The position numbers were made by a program, and so were the translations under genes. Below are positions 12,206 through 13,499 of a stretch of 13,499 bases of DNA, one piece after another. Source of the DNA: JAGOTT01 sp964450795 (GTDB taxonomy: Bacteria; Patescibacteriota; Minisyncoccia; Moranbacterales; UBA1568); the NCBI GenBank assembly GCA_964450795.1, contig CAYVDI010000026.1, forward strand, positions 1 to 13,499. Reading direction: 5' to 3'. Numbering within the stretch: the first letter of the stretch is position 1; every line of letters begins with the position of its first letter. The notes beneath the pieces were generated by a model. The model was not told where the DNA came from, did no database searches, and worked only from the letters and a program-made list of their open reading frames with translations.

Positions 12206-12246
12206 CACCACGGAACCCACGTGCCGATTCCCGCCCCCCCCGCGAT

Positions 12247-12570
12247 TCACGATTCCTCCGCGCGTTTCCGCTCGAGATACTCCTGCCGGACACGACGGAG
12301 CTCCTCATAGCGCTCTCCGAGTCCCTGCGCAGCATCCGTGAGATCCGAAACGAAAAATTCGAGTTCACGGAGCAGCCGCCTCTCCTCCTCCGAGTCCGCG
12401 CCGCTCTTCACGAGATCCTGACGCTTCGCCCACAGGGCCAGGAGTTCCTTGTTCGCCGAATCGAGCATGGCGACAGCTTCCTGCATAGCCTCCTCCGATT
12501 CCTCCACTTCCCGACCCATCCTGGATTCGATTGGATCGATCGCCGGCTTCAACTGTTCCTGAAACGGCAT
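12247..12570 (-). CDS. Small coiled-coil protein of unknown function
   Basis: A 107-residue protein that is almost entirely helical and highly charged. One coiled coil runs at about 20-55 (VEESEEAMQEAVAML to KRQDLVKSG) and a second at about 60-105 (EEERRLLRELEFF to RQEYLERKR). There is a short break GADSEE near 57-62, which suggests an antiparallel hairpin. It has no signal peptide, cysteine or recognisable enzyme motif. The N-terminus MPFQEQLKPAIDPIES is less charged. It follows the MsrB-MsrA gene by 18 bp and may be co-transcribed, but a perfect TATAAT at 12593-12588 lies in the gap, overlapping the msr stop codon. Function not assigned. Confidence 0.78.
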   Translation of the reverse strand: MPFQEQLKPAIDPIESRMGREVEESEEAMQEAVAMLDSANKELLALWAKRQDLVKSGADSEEERRLLRELEFFVSDLTDAAQGLGERYEELRRVRQEYLERKRAEES

Positions 12571-12587
12571 ACGGTTTCCGATGAATG

Positions 12588-12593
12588 ATTATA
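12588..12593 (-). promoter_or_regulatory. TATAAT box overlapping the msr stop codon
   Basis: A perfect -10 consensus on the minus strand, with the TAA inside it serving as the stop codon of the upstream gene. No good -35 or TGn extension is visible. It would give a leader of about 10 nt for the coiled-coil gene. Confidence 0.35.
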
Positions 12594-13499
12594 CGGCAGG
12601 CTCTCTGAGATACCGCCGGACCTTTCCGGACAGCTTCGAGAGCTTCGGGATGATCACCGACTGACAGTACGCCTCTTCCGGATGCTTCGCGAAATAATCA
12701 TGATGCTCCTCCTCCGCCTCGAAAAACGTCCCGAGCGGGCGGATTTCGGTAACGATCGGAGCGGCGAAGATCCGCTCGTGTCCTAAGGATTCCACAAACC
12801 GCTCCGCAAGCTCACGATGGAGATCGTCCTCGTAGAGGATGATCGACCGATACTGCGTCCCGACATCGTTCCCCTGCCGGTTCACGGTCGTCGGATCATG
12901 CGAGACGAAAAACACCTCGAGGAGCGCCTCATACGAAACCCGGGTCGGATCGAACCCGACTCGGACGACTTCCGCGTGCCCGGTCGTTCCGCTCGAAACC
13001 TGCGTATACGTCGGATGGTCCGTCGTCCCCCCGGCGTACCCCGGAGTCACCGACATGACTCCGCGGATCAGCTTAAAAGACGCTTCAGTACACCAGAAAC
13101 ATCCGCCGCCGAAATATGCATATTCGACCGTCCCTTCCGACAAGTCTTTCGGAACGAATTTCATCGAGAGCGAATTCACGCAGTGCCGCGTATTCTTTGG
13201 CGTCATCCGCTCCCCCTCGAACACGTGTCCAAGATGTCCCTGGCACCGCCTGCAGACGATCTCGGTCCGCCTGCCGTCCGCGTCCGGATTCCGTTCGACC
13301 GCTCCCGCGATCTCGTCATCGAAGCTCGGCCACCCGCAGTGCGCGTCGAACTTGTCCTCGGACCGGTACAGATATGCGCCGCACCGCCGACACACGAAAA
13401 CTCCCTCGGCATCGAACCGATCGTACTCGCCGGAATGCGGCGCTTCGGTCCCCTTGTCGACGATCACGGATTTCTCCTCTTCCGAGAGTTCATTGAATC
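12589..13499 (-). CDS. msrBA: Fused peptide methionine sulfoxide reductase MsrB-MsrA (5' end cut by window edge)
   Basis: Repairs oxidised methionine with both stereospecific activities in one chain. Numbering from the GTG at 13467: the MsrB domain (to about 107) has zinc Cys26, Cys29, Cys72 and Cys75 in two CRRC motifs and the catalytic Cys96 in RHCVNS. The MsrA domain (from about 114) starts FGGGCFWC with catalytic Cys123, followed by GYAGG (143-147), GHAEVV (163-168), and YCQ with PKLSK near the end, with Cys268 a possible resolving residue. The B-A order is the reverse of the A-B order of the well-known PilB type. The GTG has an AGGAG before it, but the frame stays open to the edge and reads FNELSEEEKSVIVDKGTEAP, matching the normal MsrB beginning; the true start therefore lies outside the window. 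Seemingly cytoplasmic, though the N-terminus is unseen. Confidence 0.93.
   Translation of the reverse strand, partial: FNELSEEEKSVIVDKGTEAPHSGEYDRFDAEGVFVCRRCGAYLYRSEDKFDAHCGWPSFDDEIAGAVERNPDADGRRTEIVCRRCQGHLGHVFEGERMTPKNTRHCVNSLSMKFVPKDLSEGTVEYAYFGGGCFWCTEASFKLIRGVMSVTPGYAGGTTDHPTYTQVSSGTTGHAEVVRVGFDPTRVSYEALLEVFFVSHDPTTVNRQGNDVGTQYRSIILYEDDLHRELAERFVESLGHERIFAAPIVTEIRPLGTFFEAEEEHHDYFAKHPEEAYCQSVIIPKLSKLSGKVRRYLREPAV

Noticed and set aside
10991..12310. A 439-codon open frame opposite the exonuclease and the basic-protein gene
   Set aside because: Antisense to a clear DEDDh exonuclease; no motifs, and no ribosome binding site or promoter of its own.
1..13499. Search by eye for CRISPR arrays, insertion sequences, tRNAs, phage genes and toxin-antitoxin pairs
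   Set aside because: No spaced direct repeats of 25-40 bp, no transposase or integrase motif, no cloverleaf with TTCRA arm, and no recognisable toxin or antitoxin was found.

Overview
The window looks like a piece of a compact bacterial chromosome with fairly high GC, read with the standard bacterial code (TAA, TAG and TGA all end genes). Small housekeeping genes, very short intergenic spaces, a truncated-type Rel protein, a PIF1-type helicase with a small C-terminal DNA-binding-like domain, and cysteine-patterned secreted proteins together suggest a Patescibacteria/CPR (Parcubacteria-like) lineage. That placement is inference from gene style and was not checked by a search.

Layout. Positions 1-126 hold no protein gene. 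They contain a structured stretch that may be the 3' end of a 23S rRNA (weakly supported), a perfect 30-bp palindrome acting as a terminator candidate, and five copies of a 7-bp repeat (NATTCRN). Then come pyruvate kinase (minus) and a divergent bifunctional Rel (plus) sharing a 145-bp promoter region. A PIF1-like helicase (minus) converges on rel with only 13 bp between them. Thymidylate kinase (plus) diverges from the helicase through overlapping promoters and is followed by its own terminator and a small acidic protein gene (plus).

From 5924 to the right edge everything is on the minus strand. Read in transcription order from the right these are: a fused MsrB-MsrA methionine sulfoxide reductase cut by the window edge; a coiled-coil protein; an ExoX-like DEDDh exonuclease; a very basic unknown protein with its own promoter, ribosome binding site and terminator; a HAD-like phosphatase-fold protein; a membrane-anchored SurA-N-like chaperone; an exported alpha/beta hydrolase abutting an M23 endopeptidase with a four-cysteine module; and a three-gene unit of a small membrane protein, a MESH1-like HD hydrolase and a YdjM-type membrane hydrolase.

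How they fit. There is a nucleotide and stress-signalling theme (Rel, the HD hydrolase, thymidylate kinase), a DNA-maintenance theme (helicase, exonuclease), an envelope theme (SurA-N, alpha/beta hydrolase, M23, YdjM and a two-helix membrane protein), and central metabolism and repair (pyruvate kinase, Msr). I see no mobile element, CRISPR array, phage gene or tRNA. The most unusual signals are non-coding: the heptamer array, a double dyad (GTTACGTAAC twice) between convergent genes, and a recurring promoter box (TTTTCGTGGTATCAT). Of the proteins, the basic unknown protein and the helicase tail are the most intriguing.
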